This document shows, one piece after another, positions 1 through 9,169 of a DNA stretch of 64,000 nt; the first letter of the stretch is position 1, and the number at the start of each line of letters is the position of its first letter. This stretch comes from Methylomonas methanica (GTDB lineage Bacteria; Pseudomonadota; Gammaproteobacteria; Methylococcales; Methylomonadaceae). Below the pieces are notes generated by a model. The model saw only the letters and a program-made list of their open reading frames with translations, ran no database searches and was not told the DNA's origin. The stretch is from contig LUUF01000050.1 of assembly GCA_001644045.1 (NCBI GenBank), positions 62,001 to 126,000 on the forward strand, read 5' to 3'. The translations under genes were made by a program, and so were the position numbers.

Positions 1-1448
1 ACCACCACCACGTCTCCAGCCTTGACTTTATCGCTGAGAATATTTTCCACGGCTTCGTCTTGCGACTCGACCACATGGGCATTGCCTTCAAACACCAGCA
101 GGCTGTCGTCCACGCCGGCGGTTTTAATTACGCAGCCATCCAGGGCGATATTGCCATGTAGCACCGCCAGACCGCCTTCCGTGCTGAAGGCATGCTCGAA
201 GGAACGGATGCAACCTTGGGCGCGGTCCAGGTCCAGACTAGGCCAGCGCGCGTTTTGACTGAAGGCCACCTGAGTCGGAATTCCGCCAGGGCCGGCCATA
301 TAAAAGGTTTTGACCGTATCGCTGGGGTTAGCGGTAATGTCCCATTGTGTCAGTGCTTCACCCAGGGTTTTGGCATGCACGGTAGGGACATCGGTATGCA
401 GTTTGCCGGCCCGGTTAAGCTCCGCCAAAATGGCCATGATGCCACCGGCGCGGTGCACATCTTCAATGTGATACTTGTTGGTGTTGGGCGCTACCTTGCA
501 CAGCTGCGGTACAACCTTGGACATGCGATCAATATCCGCCAGTGTGAAATCGATACCGGCTTCTTGGGCAATAGCGAGCAGATGCAGGATGGTGTTGGTC
601 GAACCGCCCATCGCAATGTCCAGTGCGATGGCATTTTCAAACGCTTTAAAACCGACCGAGCGCGGCAGTACGGATTCATCGTTTTGTTCGTAATATTGTT
701 TGGCCAGCTCAACAATTCGCCAACCGGCTTGTTTGAACAAAGTTTCACGGTCGGCATGGGTGGCAACCACGGTACCGTTGCCGGGCAAGGACAGGCCCAG
801 TGCTTCGGTCAGGCAGTTCATGGAGTTGGCGGTGAACATGCCGGAACAGGAGCCGCAGGTTGGGCAGGCGGAACGCTCTACTTCCGCCAAATCGCTGTCG
901 GACACTTTACTGTCCGCCGCCATCACCATCGCGTCGATCAAATCCAGTTTTTTAAATTCGATAGTCTGGCTGTCCGGATTGGCTAAACGGACTTTACCGG
1001 CTTCCATCGGCCCGCCGGAAACGAAGATCACCGGAATATTGATGCGCATCGCCGCCATCAACATACCGGGGGTGATTTTGTCGCAATTGGAAATGCAGAC
1101 CAGCGCATCGGCGCAGTGCGCATTGACCATGTACTCCACGCTGTCGGCAATCAGGTCGCGGCTGGGCAAACTGTAGAGCATGCCGTCGTGGCCCATCGCA
1201 ATGCCGTCGTCCACTGCGATGGTGTTGAATTCTTTCGCGACGCCGCCCGCTTGTTCGATCTCGCGTGCCACCAGTTGGCCCAGATCTTTTAGGTGCACAT
1301 GGCCCGGCACAAACTGGGTAAAGGAGTTGGCTATGGCGATGATAGGCTTATCGAAATCGCCTTCTTTCATCCCGGTGGCGCGCCACAATGCGCGCGCGCC
1401 CGCCATATTGCGGCCTTGAGTGGTGGTATGAGAACGATATGCAGGCAT
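1..1448 (-). CDS. ilvD: Dihydroxy-acid dehydratase, 3' end cut by window start
   Basis: IlvD dehydrates 2,3-dihydroxy-isovalerate and 2,3-dihydroxy-3-methylvalerate in valine, leucine and isoleucine synthesis, using an Fe-S cluster. About 482 residues are visible, starting at the ATG at 1448. The N-terminus reads [20 protein letters not shown], almost identical to the family start. Further family signatures are [32 protein letters not shown] and [20 protein letters not shown], whose cysteines include cluster ligands. The visible part ends at KAGDVVVV, so about 130 C-terminal residues are missing only because the window ends. It lies downstream of and codirectional with argD, argF and the SH3-domain gene, but a stem-loop at 1507-1532 separates it from them. 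Identification is near certain. Confidence 0.97.
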   Translation of the reverse strand, partial: MPAYRSHTTTQGRNMAGARALWRATGMKEGDFDKPIIAIANSFTQFVPGHVHLKDLGQLVAREIEQAGGVAKEFNTIAVDDGIAMGHDGMLYSLPSRDLIADSVEYMVNAHCADALVCISNCDKITPGMLMAAMRINIPVIFVSGGPMEAGKVRLANPDSQTIEFKKLDLIDAMVMAADSKVSDSDLAEVERSACPTCGSCSGMFTANSMNCLTEALGLSLPGNGTVVATHADRETLFKQAGWRIVELAKQYYEQNDESVLPRSVGFKAFENAIALDIAMGGSTNTILHLLAIAQEAGIDFTLADIDRMSKVVPQLCKVAPNTNKYHIEDVHRAGGIMAILAELNRAGKLHTDVPTVHAKTLGEALTQWDITANPSDTVKTFYMAGPGGIPTQVAFSQNARWPSLDLDRAQGCIRSFEHAFSTEGGLAVLHGNIALDGCVIKTAGVDDSLLVFEGNAHVVESQDEAVENILSDKVKAGDVVV

Positions 1449-1506
1449 GGTAATTCCACTGGAAGCAAAAAGCGGCACTTAAACTGCCGATGTGAAAAGG
1501 GCGTTA

Positions 1507-1532
1507 TTAATCGCAGGCAAGCCTGCGATTAA
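1507..1532 (-). terminator. Perfect 12-bp inverted repeat between the SH3-domain gene and ilvD
   Basis: Two perfect 12-bp arms (1507-1518 and 1521-1532) flank a two-base AA centre. The repeat lies 14 bp past the stop of the 1546-2184 gene and 59 bp before the ilvD start. No long T-run follows on the minus strand, so it may be a weak terminator, an RNA-stabilising hairpin or a protein site. Confidence 0.5.
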
Positions 1533-1545
1533 AGCGGTTAAAAAA

Positions 1546-2184
1546 TTAAAAACTGTCCCAGCCGCTGGAGCGGCGACGCCAGCTGAGTTTAGGCAGAATA
1601 AAGCCCAGCAAGACGCCGAATAAGGCCAAGCCGCCGCCGTATAAAAACCAGTCCTGATTGCTGCTGTCGGTCAGCGCCTGATTTTCGCGCTTCAGTTGTT
1701 GTAGTTCGCGCTCGACGGCAATCACGCGTTCCTGCAATTGGTCGCGCTGTTGTTTGAGTTGGATAGCGTTCGCAGCGGTTTGTTGCAGTTCGCTGAGTTC
1801 GGTGCTGAGGCGGTCACGCTCCTTGCCGGCTTCTTGACCGGTGGCTTGCGCGGTTTTCAACAGTTTGTTTTCTTCTTGCAGTGCTTCCAGCTTTTTGGTG
1901 GCCGCTTCCAGTTGGGTGCGGGCGCTGGGTTCGCCGGTCAAGTAACGACTGAGAATGAAACCTTCCGCACCGTTATTGGTTTGGATATAGGTGTAGCCGT
2001 TTTCGGTACTTTCCTGCAATACGCTGACAGGAATACCGTTTTCCAACATTTTCACGATCTTAGTGCGCTCGCTTTCGCCGCTGCGCAACGGCACTTCGAC
2101 TTTGTCGGTGACGTAGGCGGTTCTTGCCATGGCAAGCGGGCTAATCAGCAGACAGGCAAAAATGTAGGCAAAAGATTTTTTCAC
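1546..2184 (-). CDS. SH3-domain, coiled-coil, C-terminally anchored protein (YgiM/TIGR04211 type)
   Basis: The 212-residue protein has a signal peptide (residues 1-20, ending PLAMA). A bacterial SH3 domain follows at about 22-84 (YVTDKVEVPLRSG ... GAEGFILSRYL). Residues 90-175 form a Gln/Glu-rich coiled coil with heptad leucines. One transmembrane helix at about 180-200 is followed by an Arg-rich tail (WRRRSSG). This order is that of the YgiM-type SH3-and-anchor family, whose exact role is unsettled; cell-envelope work is likely because SH3b domains often bind peptidoglycan. It lies 47 bp downstream of argF on the same strand. Confidence 0.85.
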   Translation of the reverse strand: MKKSFAYIFACLLISPLAMARTAYVTDKVEVPLRSGESERTKIVKMLENGIPVSVLQESTENGYTYIQTNNGAEGFILSRYLTGEPSARTQLEAATKKLEALQEENKLLKTAQATGQEAGKERDRLSTELSELQQTAANAIQLKQQRDQLQERVIAVERELQQLKRENQALTDSSNQDWFLYGGGLALFGVLLGFILPKLSWRRRSSGWDSF

Positions 2185-2231
2185 AGTATCACTCTTCGTT
2201 CGGCTTAAAGAAAGCGGCGATTCTAGCGAAA

Positions 2232-3131
2232 TTATCGGCAGATGAGAAATTCCAGTAGCGCTTTCTGGGCGTGCAGCCGGTTCTCGGCTTCCGGAAATAT
2301 CACGCTTTGCGGGCCGTCGATGACCTCTGCCGTGACTTCTTCGCCGCGATGCGCCGGCAGGCAGTGCATGAAAAGCGCATCGGATTTGGCGGCGGCCATG
2401 GTTTTGCTATCGACTTGAAAGTCTTTGAACACGAACTCGCGTTTTTTCTGTTCCTCTTCCTGGCCCATGCTGGCCCAGACATCGGTTACCACTAGATCGG
2501 CTTGCTGCGCCGCTTGTTCAGGCGTGTTGAAAAACGCGACTCTATGCCCGGCGGCATCGACGATGCTTTGTTGTGGCCGGTAATCGACAGGGCAGGCGAT
2601 GTTCAATTTGAAATCGAATTGCCGCGCGGCGTTGATATAGGAATGGCACATATTGTTGCCGTCGCCGATCCAGGCCACGGTTTTACCGGCGATGTCGCCG
2701 CGCAATTCAAAATAGGTTTGCATGTCCGCCAGTAGCTGGCAGGGATGCAATAAATCAGTCAGGCCGTTGATCACGGGTACCCGCGAGTACTTGGCAAACG
2801 TGGTGACCGTCTCGTGATTGTTGGTCCGCAGCATGATGCAGTCCACCATGCTGGAGATAACCTTGGCGCTGTCTTCCAACGGTTCGCCGCGGCCTAATTG
2901 GGTGTCGCGCGGTGACAAGAACAACGCGCTGCCGCCGAATTGGGCCATGCCGGCTTCGAAGGAGATGCGGGTACGGGTAGAGGATTTTTCGAAAATCATC
3001 GCCAGTACTTTGCCTTTGAAAGGCTGGTAGTTCGGGTCGCGATGCGTTTTCAGTTGAATCGCCCGTTGAATCAAGGTGTGTAATTCGGCGCTGGACAAAT
3101 CCAGCAGACTGATGAAGTGTCTGGGTTGCAT
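2232..3131 (-). CDS. argF: Ornithine carbamoyltransferase
   Basis: ArgF makes citrulline from ornithine and carbamoyl phosphate in arginine synthesis. The carbamoyl-phosphate site SSTRTR is at residues 50-55. The HPCQLLAD motif follows in the middle, and the [12 protein letters not shown] motif, with the cysteine that contacts ornithine, lies near the C-terminus. At 299 residues it is close to the usual 300-330. Its ATG at 3131 is two bases after the argD stop, so the two are co-transcribed and probably translationally coupled. Confidence 0.97.
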   Translation of the reverse strand: MQPRHFISLLDLSSAELHTLIQRAIQLKTHRDPNYQPFKGKVLAMIFEKSSTRTRISFEAGMAQFGGSALFLSPRDTQLGRGEPLEDSAKVISSMVDCIMLRTNNHETVTTFAKYSRVPVINGLTDLLHPCQLLADMQTYFELRGDIAGKTVAWIGDGNNMCHSYINAARQFDFKLNIACPVDYRPQQSIVDAAGHRVAFFNTPEQAAQQADLVVTDVWASMGQEEEQKKREFVFKDFQVDSKTMAAAKSDALFMHCLPAHRGEEVTAEVIDGPQSVIFPEAENRLHAQKALLEFLICR

Positions 3132-3133
3132 GG

Positions 3134-4309
3134 TTATTGTCTGCTAAATTCCTGAATGAGCGCTGCCAAGGTTTCGGTCAGCGTTATTATTTGCGCGTCG
3201 TCGATAATCAGCGGCGGCAATAAACGGATAGTGCTATCGGCGGTGACGTTAATCAACAGGCCTTGGGCCAAGGCTTTGCCGACCAATTCGCCGCAAGGCC
3301 GATCCAATTCAATGCCTATCATCAAGCCTTTATGGCGAATATCGACGATATGGGGGTTGTCGGTCAGCGCGTCCTTGAAGAGTTGGCAAATTCGCGCGCC
3401 CTTGGTTTGCGCATCGGCGATCAGTGTGCCGGTCGTCAATGTTTCCAGTACCGCTAGCGCCGCGCTACAGGCTAGAGGGTTGCCGCCAAACGTCGAGCCG
3501 TGATTGCCGGCTTGTAACACGTCCGCCGCTTTGCCGCGCGCCAGGCAGGCGCCAATCGGCACGCCGTTGCCCAAGGCTTTGGCCATGGTACACACATCCG
3601 GCAGGATGCCGTTATGTTGGTAGGCCAGAAAGCGCCCGGTACGGCCTGCACCGGTTTGAATTTCGTCCAGCATTAGCAGCAGGTTATGCCGATCGCACAG
3701 CGCGCGAATTTGATTCAAATAATCCGCGGCCGGAATATTCACGCCGCCTTCGCCTTGCACCGGTTCGACCAGGATTGCGACGATGTTTTTATCGGCGGCG
3801 ATAGCGGCTTCGATGGCGGGGACATCGTTGTACGGCACATGAGTAAATCCAGCCAATAGTGGGGCGAAACCTTGCTTGATTTTGGTGTTGCCGGTGGCGC
3901 TCAGGGTGCCCATCGTCCGACCGTGGAAGCTCTTTTCCATGGTCAACACTACCGGATTGTCGATGCCTTGTTGATGGCCGTATTTGCGGGCGATTTTTAT
4001 TGCCGCTTCGTTGGCTTCCGCGCCGGAATTGCTGAAAAACACATTATCCATGCCGCTCAGCTCGATTAATTTATCCGCGAGTTGCGACTGCAGCTCTACG
4101 CCGTAAAGATTAGAGGTATGCAGCAAGGTTTTGCTTTGCCGGCAGAGGGCTTCATGCACGGCCGGATGGGCGTGGCCGAGGTTGCATACGGCAATGCCGG
4201 CGACCGAGTCGAGATAGCGACGTCCATCGGTATCCCACAGCCACGCGCCTTCGCCGCGTGCAAAGGTGACCGACTGGCGGGCATAAGTAGGCATGATGTG
4301 ACTGGTCAT
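3134..4309 (-). CDS. argD: Acetylornithine aminotransferase
   Basis: ArgD is a class III PLP aminotransferase that converts N-acetylglutamate semialdehyde to N-acetylornithine; related enzymes also serve lysine synthesis. The 391-residue chain has the family landmarks [47 protein letters not shown] and the Schiff-base lysine in [13 protein letters not shown]. The start [21 protein letters not shown] is typical of ArgD. It is the first gene of an argD-argF unit and diverges from the gene at 4583; promoters for both should lie in 4310-4582. Confidence 0.96.
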   Translation of the reverse strand: MTSHIMPTYARQSVTFARGEGAWLWDTDGRRYLDSVAGIAVCNLGHAHPAVHEALCRQSKTLLHTSNLYGVELQSQLADKLIELSGMDNVFFSNSGAEANEAAIKIARKYGHQQGIDNPVVLTMEKSFHGRTMGTLSATGNTKIKQGFAPLLAGFTHVPYNDVPAIEAAIAADKNIVAILVEPVQGEGGVNIPAADYLNQIRALCDRHNLLLMLDEIQTGAGRTGRFLAYQHNGILPDVCTMAKALGNGVPIGACLARGKAADVLQAGNHGSTFGGNPLACSAALAVLETLTTGTLIADAQTKGARICQLFKDALTDNPHIVDIRHKGLMIGIELDRPCGELVGKALAQGLLINVTADSTIRLLPPLIIDDAQIITLTETLAALIQEFSRQ

Positions 4310-4582
4310 TGTGCTAAGACTCTGAAAGTATTTTGAAAAACGCTATTCGTTCGAAAAAAGCGCGCGATTATATTTTTTTCATCCCATATAAGCAATAAAT
4401 AGTTTTTCCTGGAAACTCGGTAGTTTGCTCTATCTGCAAAGCATTGTCGGAGTGGCTTGCGGGAAATTTTTCAGTGCCGGGGAGTTTGTTATAAATCTGT
4501 AACATTGATGCGTTAAATTCGTACAAATTAAGCTGTTTCGACCGGATTGAGTTTGCCGGCGATTACTCACAAAGGACTTGCG

Positions 4583-5095
4583 TTGAACGAAAACGAACAT
4601 CTTTTAGACGATAAAAAGCACATCGTTTCGATCCGGTTGAACAACTCCGACCGGATTGCCGTGCGTTCCATGGCGGCTAGGCTGTTTGTGCGTGAGTCCG
4701 AATTGTACCGGTTCGCGGTATATCATTTACTGAATCGTTTACATAAATTGCACGAAGACACTTGTGTCGGCAGCGATTTGTTGCCGCTGTTTATCGAGTT
4801 CAAAGACGAGCTCAATACTCATTTAGGCTTAAAAAAACATCAGCTTTTCAAGATTTTTAACGGCAAGAATCCCGATCCGGAAAAATTCGTGTCTATGGCC
4901 GATATAGAGCTGTTGTTACTGCCGCAACACGCGGTGCGTCAGCGCTTGCAACAAATGAGCGAAACTGCCGGGCAGCGCAGAGTAGATACTAACGCCTGGC
5001 TGTTGGAATACTTGAAAGAAAAATACCATTTCAGCGTATATGACGCGGATGCCGAATTGCCGTTGCTGGATTCACTAGTTCTGGAAAATAGATAA
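4583..5095 (+). CDS. Uncharacterised protein with ribbon-helix-helix-like N-terminus
   Basis: I do not recognise a named family. I chose the TTG at 4583 as start because AAAGGA at 4571-4576 lies six bases upstream; a TTG at 4547 would add 12 residues without a ribosome site. The resulting protein has 170 residues. Residues of about 12-50 (HIVSIRLNNSDRIAVRSMAA then RLFVRESELYRFAVYHLL) look like a beta strand plus two helices, as in ribbon-helix-helix DNA-binding proteins. The rest is helical and contains no catalytic motif. It diverges from argD and stands alone. A DNA-binding role is an inference. Confidence 0.6.
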   Translation: MNENEHLLDDKKHIVSIRLNNSDRIAVRSMAARLFVRESELYRFAVYHLLNRLHKLHEDTCVGSDLLPLFIEFKDELNTHLGLKKHQLFKIFNGKNPDPEKFVSMADIELLLLPQHAVRQRLQQMSETAGQRRVDTNAWLLEYLKEKYHFSVYDADAELPLLDSLVLENR

Positions 5096-5244
5096 ATCTG
5101 ACGCGATCCTTGGCGCCAGCTGTTTAGGTATTTGGTTAAGTTTTTTCGCTAGGTCCGTATCCCCTGCAATTGCTTGCAACTGGACAGCGGCAGTGCGTTT
5201 TAGCTATGCTGCTCAGTCAGATTGTTTTGTTGCGCGGAGGCGGC

Positions 5245-5892
5245 ATGTCATTGACCCCATCATTGTTTCCGGAATTGATTCAAACGCTAATCGATACTAT
5301 CGATAAGCATGCCGAGGAAGTAACAGAGCTGGATCAGGCTATAGGCGACGGCGATCACGTGTTTAATTTACAGCGTGGTTTGCAAGCCTTACGCGAGCAC
5401 GCCGGAGAGATCGCGCAAGTCGACTGGGTTGCAGCATGGCAGAAGATCGGTATGACGGTGATGGCGGCCGTCGGTGGCGCTTCCGGCTCTTTATATGCGA
5501 CTTTGTTTATCGCGTTGGCGAAGAATGGTAAAGACAAAGCCATTGACTTATCTGGGTTTTCCGACGCGTTTCTACAGGCGGTCGAGGCCGTAAAGCAGCG
5601 CGGCAAGGCCGATGTCGGCGAGAAGACCATGTTGGATGTGCTGGTACCGGTGGCCTTGGTGTTAAGGGACGAGGCTGCTGTCGGCAAGCCGCTGGCCGAG
5701 GTTCTGGAGAGGCTTTGCATCGTGGCTGCGGATGGTGTGGAAGCTACTCGCGATATGTTGGCCACCAAGGGCCGCGCCTCGTTTCTGGGCGAGCGCAGCA
5801 AGGGTCATATCGATGCCGGTGCCAAGACAGCGCAGTTGATGATTGCCGCGATAGCCGAGGTATTGAAAAACGCCCAAGCGCAGCCTGGTTAG
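5245..5892 (+). CDS. dhaL: Dihydroxyacetone kinase subunit DhaL
   Basis: DhaL is the nucleotide-binding subunit that phosphorylates the dihydroxyacetone bound covalently to DhaK. The start at 5245 is supported by GGAGG at 5236-5240; upstream in-frame starts lack this. The 215-residue chain has the Mg-nucleotide loop LDQAIGDGDH, with aspartates D30, D35 and D37 at the same positions as in E. coli DhaL, and GGASGSLYATLF, which contacts the nucleotide. The C-terminus has the helix with KGRASFLGERSKGHIDAGA. It converges on dhaK with only 13 bp between stops. Whether the phosphate donor is ATP or a PTS protein cannot be told; no dhaM is visible. Confidence 0.93.
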   Translation: MSLTPSLFPELIQTLIDTIDKHAEEVTELDQAIGDGDHVFNLQRGLQALREHAGEIAQVDWVAAWQKIGMTVMAAVGGASGSLYATLFIALAKNGKDKAIDLSGFSDAFLQAVEAVKQRGKADVGEKTMLDVLVPVALVLRDEAAVGKPLAEVLERLCIVAADGVEATRDMLATKGRASFLGERSKGHIDAGAKTAQLMIAAIAEVLKNAQAQPG

Positions 5893-5905
5893 GTCGTTAC
5901 CCGTT

Positions 5906-6892
5906 TCAGCAACCCCAGCGCAATGCAGCGGTATTCACCGGCGCATCCCATAAACTCAGCATTTCTTCATCCAGCAGCGTCAGCGTTAGCGAACAGCCGG
6001 CCATGTCCAGCGATGTAGTGAAATTGCCGACCAAAGAGCGCTGGATAGTCAAGCCGCGTTTGCTGAAATATTGCCAGGCCAGTTCGTAAATCAAATGTAG
6101 TTCGATCAACGGGGTGGCGCCGAAGCCGTTCACGTGCAGCAACACGGCTTGACCGGCAGCCGGTTTCAATTCGTCGAAAATATGTCCTGCTAATTGTTCG
6201 ACAATTTCGCTGGCGCTCACCAGTTTCACGGTTTCGCGGCCGCGTTCGCCGTGGATGCCGACACCCATTTCGATTTCGTCGTCGGCGATAGCAAAGGTCG
6301 GATGGCCCAAGGCCGGCACCGTACAGCTGGTTAAGGCGACGCCCATGGAGGCGGTTGATTGGTTGACGCGTTCGCCCAGGGCTTTGCAAGCAGCCAAGTC
6401 AGCGCCGTTTTCGGCGGCGGCGCCAACGATTTTCTCGACGATGGCGGTGCCGGCCACGCCTCTGCGGCCTATGCTGTGGGTTTTGGGTAAGGAAATATCG
6501 TCGTCGATCAATACACTGGTGTTGGGTAAGTCCAGCATCTCGGCGGCCATTTCAAAATTCATTACATCGCCGGCGTAATTTTTAACGATAAACAGCACTC
6601 CAGCGCCGCCGTCCACGGCTTGCGCCGCAGCCAACATCTGGTCCGGCGTCGGAGAGGTAAATACCTGTCCGGGGCAGGCTGCATCCAGCATGCCGACACC
6701 GACGAAGCCGCTGTGCAGCGGTTCATGGCCTGATCCGCCGCCGGAAATCAGTGCTACCTTGCCGGTTTTGCGGGTGTTGCGATACACAAAACGCGGTTCC
6801 GGATTGAATAGCACGATGTCGGCATGAGCTTTGGCAAAGCCCTGCAGGCTGGTTTGCAGCAAGGTATCCGGGGTGTCGATAAATTTTTTCAT
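5906..6892 (-). CDS. dhaK: Dihydroxyacetone kinase subunit DhaK
   Basis: DhaK binds dihydroxyacetone through a histidine hemiaminal and presents it to DhaL. The 328-residue protein has SGGGSGHEPLHSGFVG (with His56), the FIVKNYAGDVMNFEMA segment and GVGIHGERGRE, whose His214 corresponds to the covalent histidine. Length and motifs are those of an intact subunit. It is the second gene of a minus-strand pair with the HAD phosphatase 33 bp upstream and faces dhaL end to end, so the two kinase subunits are transcribed separately. In a methylotroph the enzyme could salvage dihydroxyacetone or serve glycerol use; that is inference. Confidence 0.95.
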   Translation of the reverse strand: MKKFIDTPDTLLQTSLQGFAKAHADIVLFNPEPRFVYRNTRKTGKVALISGGGSGHEPLHSGFVGVGMLDAACPGQVFTSPTPDQMLAAAQAVDGGAGVLFIVKNYAGDVMNFEMAAEMLDLPNTSVLIDDDISLPKTHSIGRRGVAGTAIVEKIVGAAAENGADLAACKALGERVNQSTASMGVALTSCTVPALGHPTFAIADDEIEMGVGIHGERGRETVKLVSASEIVEQLAGHIFDELKPAAGQAVLLHVNGFGATPLIELHLIYELAWQYFSKRGLTIQRSLVGNFTTSLDMAGCSLTLTLLDEEMLSLWDAPVNTAALRWGC

Positions 6893-6925
6893 GGTTCGCC
6901 TCCGCTGTATTGGTATGGAATGAGC

Positions 6926-7747
6926 TTAGAGTGTGTTGTTACGCAATATCTCGGTGATGTCGCGGATGTCCGGCACGATCCAGGTCGGGCCGAAATCGGC
7001 GGCTGCGACATCTTGTTCCGTGGATACGCCGCTGAGGACCATTAGGCTGCGGATGCCGGTGCGCACCGCGCCGAGAATATCTGTGTCAAGTCTGTCGCCG
7101 ATGGCAACAGTGTAGCCCTGGTCGACGTTTAATAGGCTTAAAGCCTGCCGGTAGATGATGGATTCGGGTTTGCCGATGATCATTGGCGTGACGCCGGTCG
7201 ATGCGGTCAGTGCCGCCAATATCGCGCCATTGCCGTGCGTTTCGCCGCGTTCGGTCGGTAGTGAAAGATCGCCGTTGGTGCCGATGAAGTGCGCGCCGGC
7301 CCTTAGATTCAGCGTGGCTGTAGCCAGCTTGTCCCAGCTCAGTTCACGGTCCATGCCGCACACCACTAGGTGTGCGCGCTGATCCGGGTCGGTCTCGTAT
7401 AGTTCTGTAAGTTTAAAGCCCAAATCCAATAGAGGCTGGCGGGCGCCGATGCCGCCGATCACAAATACGCGAGTGGTCTGTGGATCGTAGCGTTCGGACA
7501 GATACAGCGCGGTGGCCATGCCTGAAGTCAAAATCTCTTTCAATGCGACCGTTACGCCCATTTTCTCCAGCTTGTCGACATACTGTTCCGCTGTCAGGCT
7601 GGCGTTATTGGTGGCCAGGATGAAGGGCAGCTTTAACTCGCGCAGGGCCTGAAAAAAATCAACGAGTCCTGCTTGAGCTCGGTCGCCATGCCAAAGAACG
7701 CCATCCATGTCGATGATCAGGGCGCGGATGTCGGTGTAAGCTTGCAT
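6926..7747 (-). CDS. HAD superfamily IIA sugar/phosphoglycolate-type phosphatase
   Basis: The 273-residue protein is a class IIA haloacid-dehalogenase hydrolase of the NagD/4-nitrophenylphosphatase type. Motif I is IIDMDGVLWHG (nucleophile Asp and acid/base Asp), motif II is ILATNNAS, the lysine motif is IIGKPESIIY and motif III is AIGDRLDTDILGA. The cap domain between motifs II and III sets substrate choice and cannot be read from sequence. It lies upstream of and codirectional with dhaK (33-bp gap), so dihydroxyacetone phosphate, glycerol phosphate or phosphoglycolate are plausible substrates. Start at 7747 gives MQAYTDIRALIIDMDG. Confidence 0.85.
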   Translation of the reverse strand: MQAYTDIRALIIDMDGVLWHGDRAQAGLVDFFQALRELKLPFILATNNASLTAEQYVDKLEKMGVTVALKEILTSGMATALYLSERYDPQTTRVFVIGGIGARQPLLDLGFKLTELYETDPDQRAHLVVCGMDRELSWDKLATATLNLRAGAHFIGTNGDLSLPTERGETHGNGAILAALTASTGVTPMIIGKPESIIYRQALSLLNVDQGYTVAIGDRLDTDILGAVRTGIRSLMVLSGVSTEQDVAAADFGPTWIVPDIRDITEILRNNTL

Positions 7748-7897
7748 ATCGGTCTCGGTTGCGTGGGGTTGTTTGAGTAAGGTGCTGAGCGGTCAAGACC
7801 TGATAGTTCATAGTAAAAACGCCAGGAATTTGCGGTGCGCAAGAATTGCATAAATAGCCGCTTGCTGTCCAGCTAAGCGGCGTTAAAGGTATTTAAC

Positions 7898-7926
7898 TTG
7901 ACTAATCGTTTATAACCTAGTTTAAT
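7898..7926 (+). promoter_or_regulatory. Sigma-70 promoter of the tRNA-Phe pair
   Basis: TTGACT (7898-7903) and TTTAAT (7921-7926) are separated by exactly 17 bp. A GC-rich discriminator (GCGCGG) follows, as in growth-rate and ppGpp-controlled stable-RNA promoters. The mature tRNA begins 15 bp past the -10 box. Confidence 0.65.
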
Positions 7927-7940
7927 GCGCGGCTCTTGAC

Positions 7941-8016
<76 letters not shown>

Positions 8017-8039
8017 TTCTGGTTTTAGGTTAAGTCGCT

Positions 8040-8115
<76 letters not shown>

Positions 8116-8401
8116 TCCTGAAAACAAGCGGTCTCCTCGAAATACTAGTCGATCGGCTAAAGTCTCTCAAAGTCCTGATTTTCCGTATTGCGGTCAAGAG
8201 TGATTGGCATATTTGTCTCGGTCAACTCGCCGTCATTTGTCAGCTTTGCCTGGTGGACGTGATTGACGATAATTTAAAGTTTTAGTCTCCAAGTGCTGTT
8301 TGTCTTTCCTAAGTGTGGCGCGAGCCCTGTTTTGCCGGGTGCAAAGCTTGGAGGGAAGGTGCCACCTTTAGCCAATCTTGTTCGGTGGTATGTGATGCCG
8401 A
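8116..8401. other. Intergenic stretch with no gene seen
   Basis: Nothing coding or tRNA-like was found between the tRNA pair and the promoter at 8402. There is a small perfect inverted repeat (AAGGTG-C-CACCTT) near 8359-8371 of unknown meaning. Confidence 0.6.
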
Positions 8402-8430
8402 TTTACATCCTTGAAATATCTGGTTATAAT
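8402..8430 (+). promoter_or_regulatory. Strong sigma-70 promoter upstream of the rimP-nusA-infB leader
   Basis: TTTACA (8402-8407), a 17-bp spacer and a perfect TATAAT (8425-8430). Predicted start is near 8437, which leaves a leader of about 247 nt before rimP. Confidence 0.75.
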
Positions 8431-8436
8431 CGGTTT

Positions 8437-8584
8437 TTTAATTTTTCACCGCAATTTTCCGGGTGAAAGATTGTTTCCTGGGAAGCGTGGTTTGCGGGAT
8501 CGAAAGTCTCAATAGCTAAGGATTTATTCCTCGACGTTGTCTTAGGCGTGGTTTTGCTAAGAAAGCCCCTATAAGGGGTTTTTT
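8437..8584 (+). ncRNA. Candidate attenuated leader RNA or small RNA upstream of rimP
   Basis: From the predicted start to the first terminator the transcript would be about 148 nt. It can form a first hairpin from TTTCACC with GGTGAAA (about 8443-8469), a small CTTAG/CTAAG hairpin (about 8541-8560) and the terminator hairpin at 8562-8582. It matches no RNA family I recognise (not 6S, 4.5S, tmRNA or a tRNA). It could be a stable short RNA, the terminated product of a leader attenuator, or both. Confidence 0.45.
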
Positions 8585-8588
8585 CTTT
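8562..8588 (+). terminator. Intrinsic terminator 1 in the rimP leader
   Basis: The stem CCCCT/AGGGG (8566-8570 and 8574-8578) has a three-base loop. It extends by A-T pairs and one G-T pair into the T-run (six T at 8579-8584, then CTTTT). A further hairpin GTGGGCTT/AAGCCCAC lies just after it at 8590-8617. Confidence 0.75.
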
Positions 8589-8636
8589 TGTGGGCTTTCG
8601 AAAAACGCGAAGCCCACGGGTTTTGGTTGTTTATGG

Positions 8637-8660
8637 AAGAGCCTGAGGCTCTTTTTTTTT
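8637..8660 (+). terminator. Intrinsic terminator 2 in the rimP leader, directly before rimP
   Basis: AAGAGCC (8637-8643), loop TGA, GGCTCTT (8647-8653), then an unbroken run of nine T (8652-8660). Only 23 bp remain to the rimP ATG, too little for another full promoter, so rimP-nusA-infB expression from upstream needs read-through. Confidence 0.8.
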
Positions 8661-8683
8661 GTGTTTGAAAAGGCGAGGCGTTA

Positions 8684-9169
8684 ATGAAACAGGCTCCTGA
8701 ACATTTGGTGGATTTGATTGAGCCAATTGTGGAAGGTCTTGGCTACGAGTGTGTGGGGATCGAGTACAGTCCGCATCCGACACACGGCATGTTGCGCATT
8801 TATATCGACAGCGAAAACGGTATTTTGCTGGAAGATTGCACCAAGGTCAGCCATCAGCTCAGCGGGGCGTTGGATGTCGAAGACCCTATTCAAGGCGAAT
8901 ATCAGCTGGAAGTTTCTTCGCCTGGTACAGATCGGCCGTTTTTCAAACTCAGCCAATTTCAACGTTTTTTGGGAAGCACCGTGTTGGTGAGTTTGTTCAA
9001 ACCCATCGATAAACGCCGCAAAATTACCGGACAGATTAAGGCCGTCGAAGGCGAGACTGTCCTGTTGCAGGATGGTGAAAAATTATTAAGCATCCCGTTT
9101 CAGGCAATGAGCAAGGCACGCTTGGTGCCGGATTACTTACTCAATAAAGGAGGTCGCAGTGGCAAATAA
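8684..9169 (+). CDS. rimP: Ribosome maturation factor RimP
   Basis: RimP helps assemble the 30S subunit. The 161-residue protein has the family pattern: an N-terminal alpha/beta domain (PIVEGLGYECVGIEY, LRIYIDSENGILLEDCTKVS) and a C-terminal SH3-like barrel. The signature YQLEVSSPGTDRPFF lies between them. It is the first gene of the rimP-nusA-infB-rbfA-truB unit and overlaps nusA by 11 bp, indicating coupling. Start ATG 8684 follows two terminators. Confidence 0.95.
   Translation: MKQAPEHLVDLIEPIVEGLGYECVGIEYSPHPTHGMLRIYIDSENGILLEDCTKVSHQLSGALDVEDPIQGEYQLEVSSPGTDRPFFKLSQFQRFLGSTVLVSLFKPIDKRRKITGQIKAVEGETVLLQDGEKLLSIPFQAMSKARLVPDYLLNKGGRSGK

Noticed and set aside
1507-1532. Inverted repeat before ilvD as an attenuator
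   Set aside because: No leader peptide rich in Ile, Val or Leu and no alternative pairing were found, so only a stem-loop is reported.
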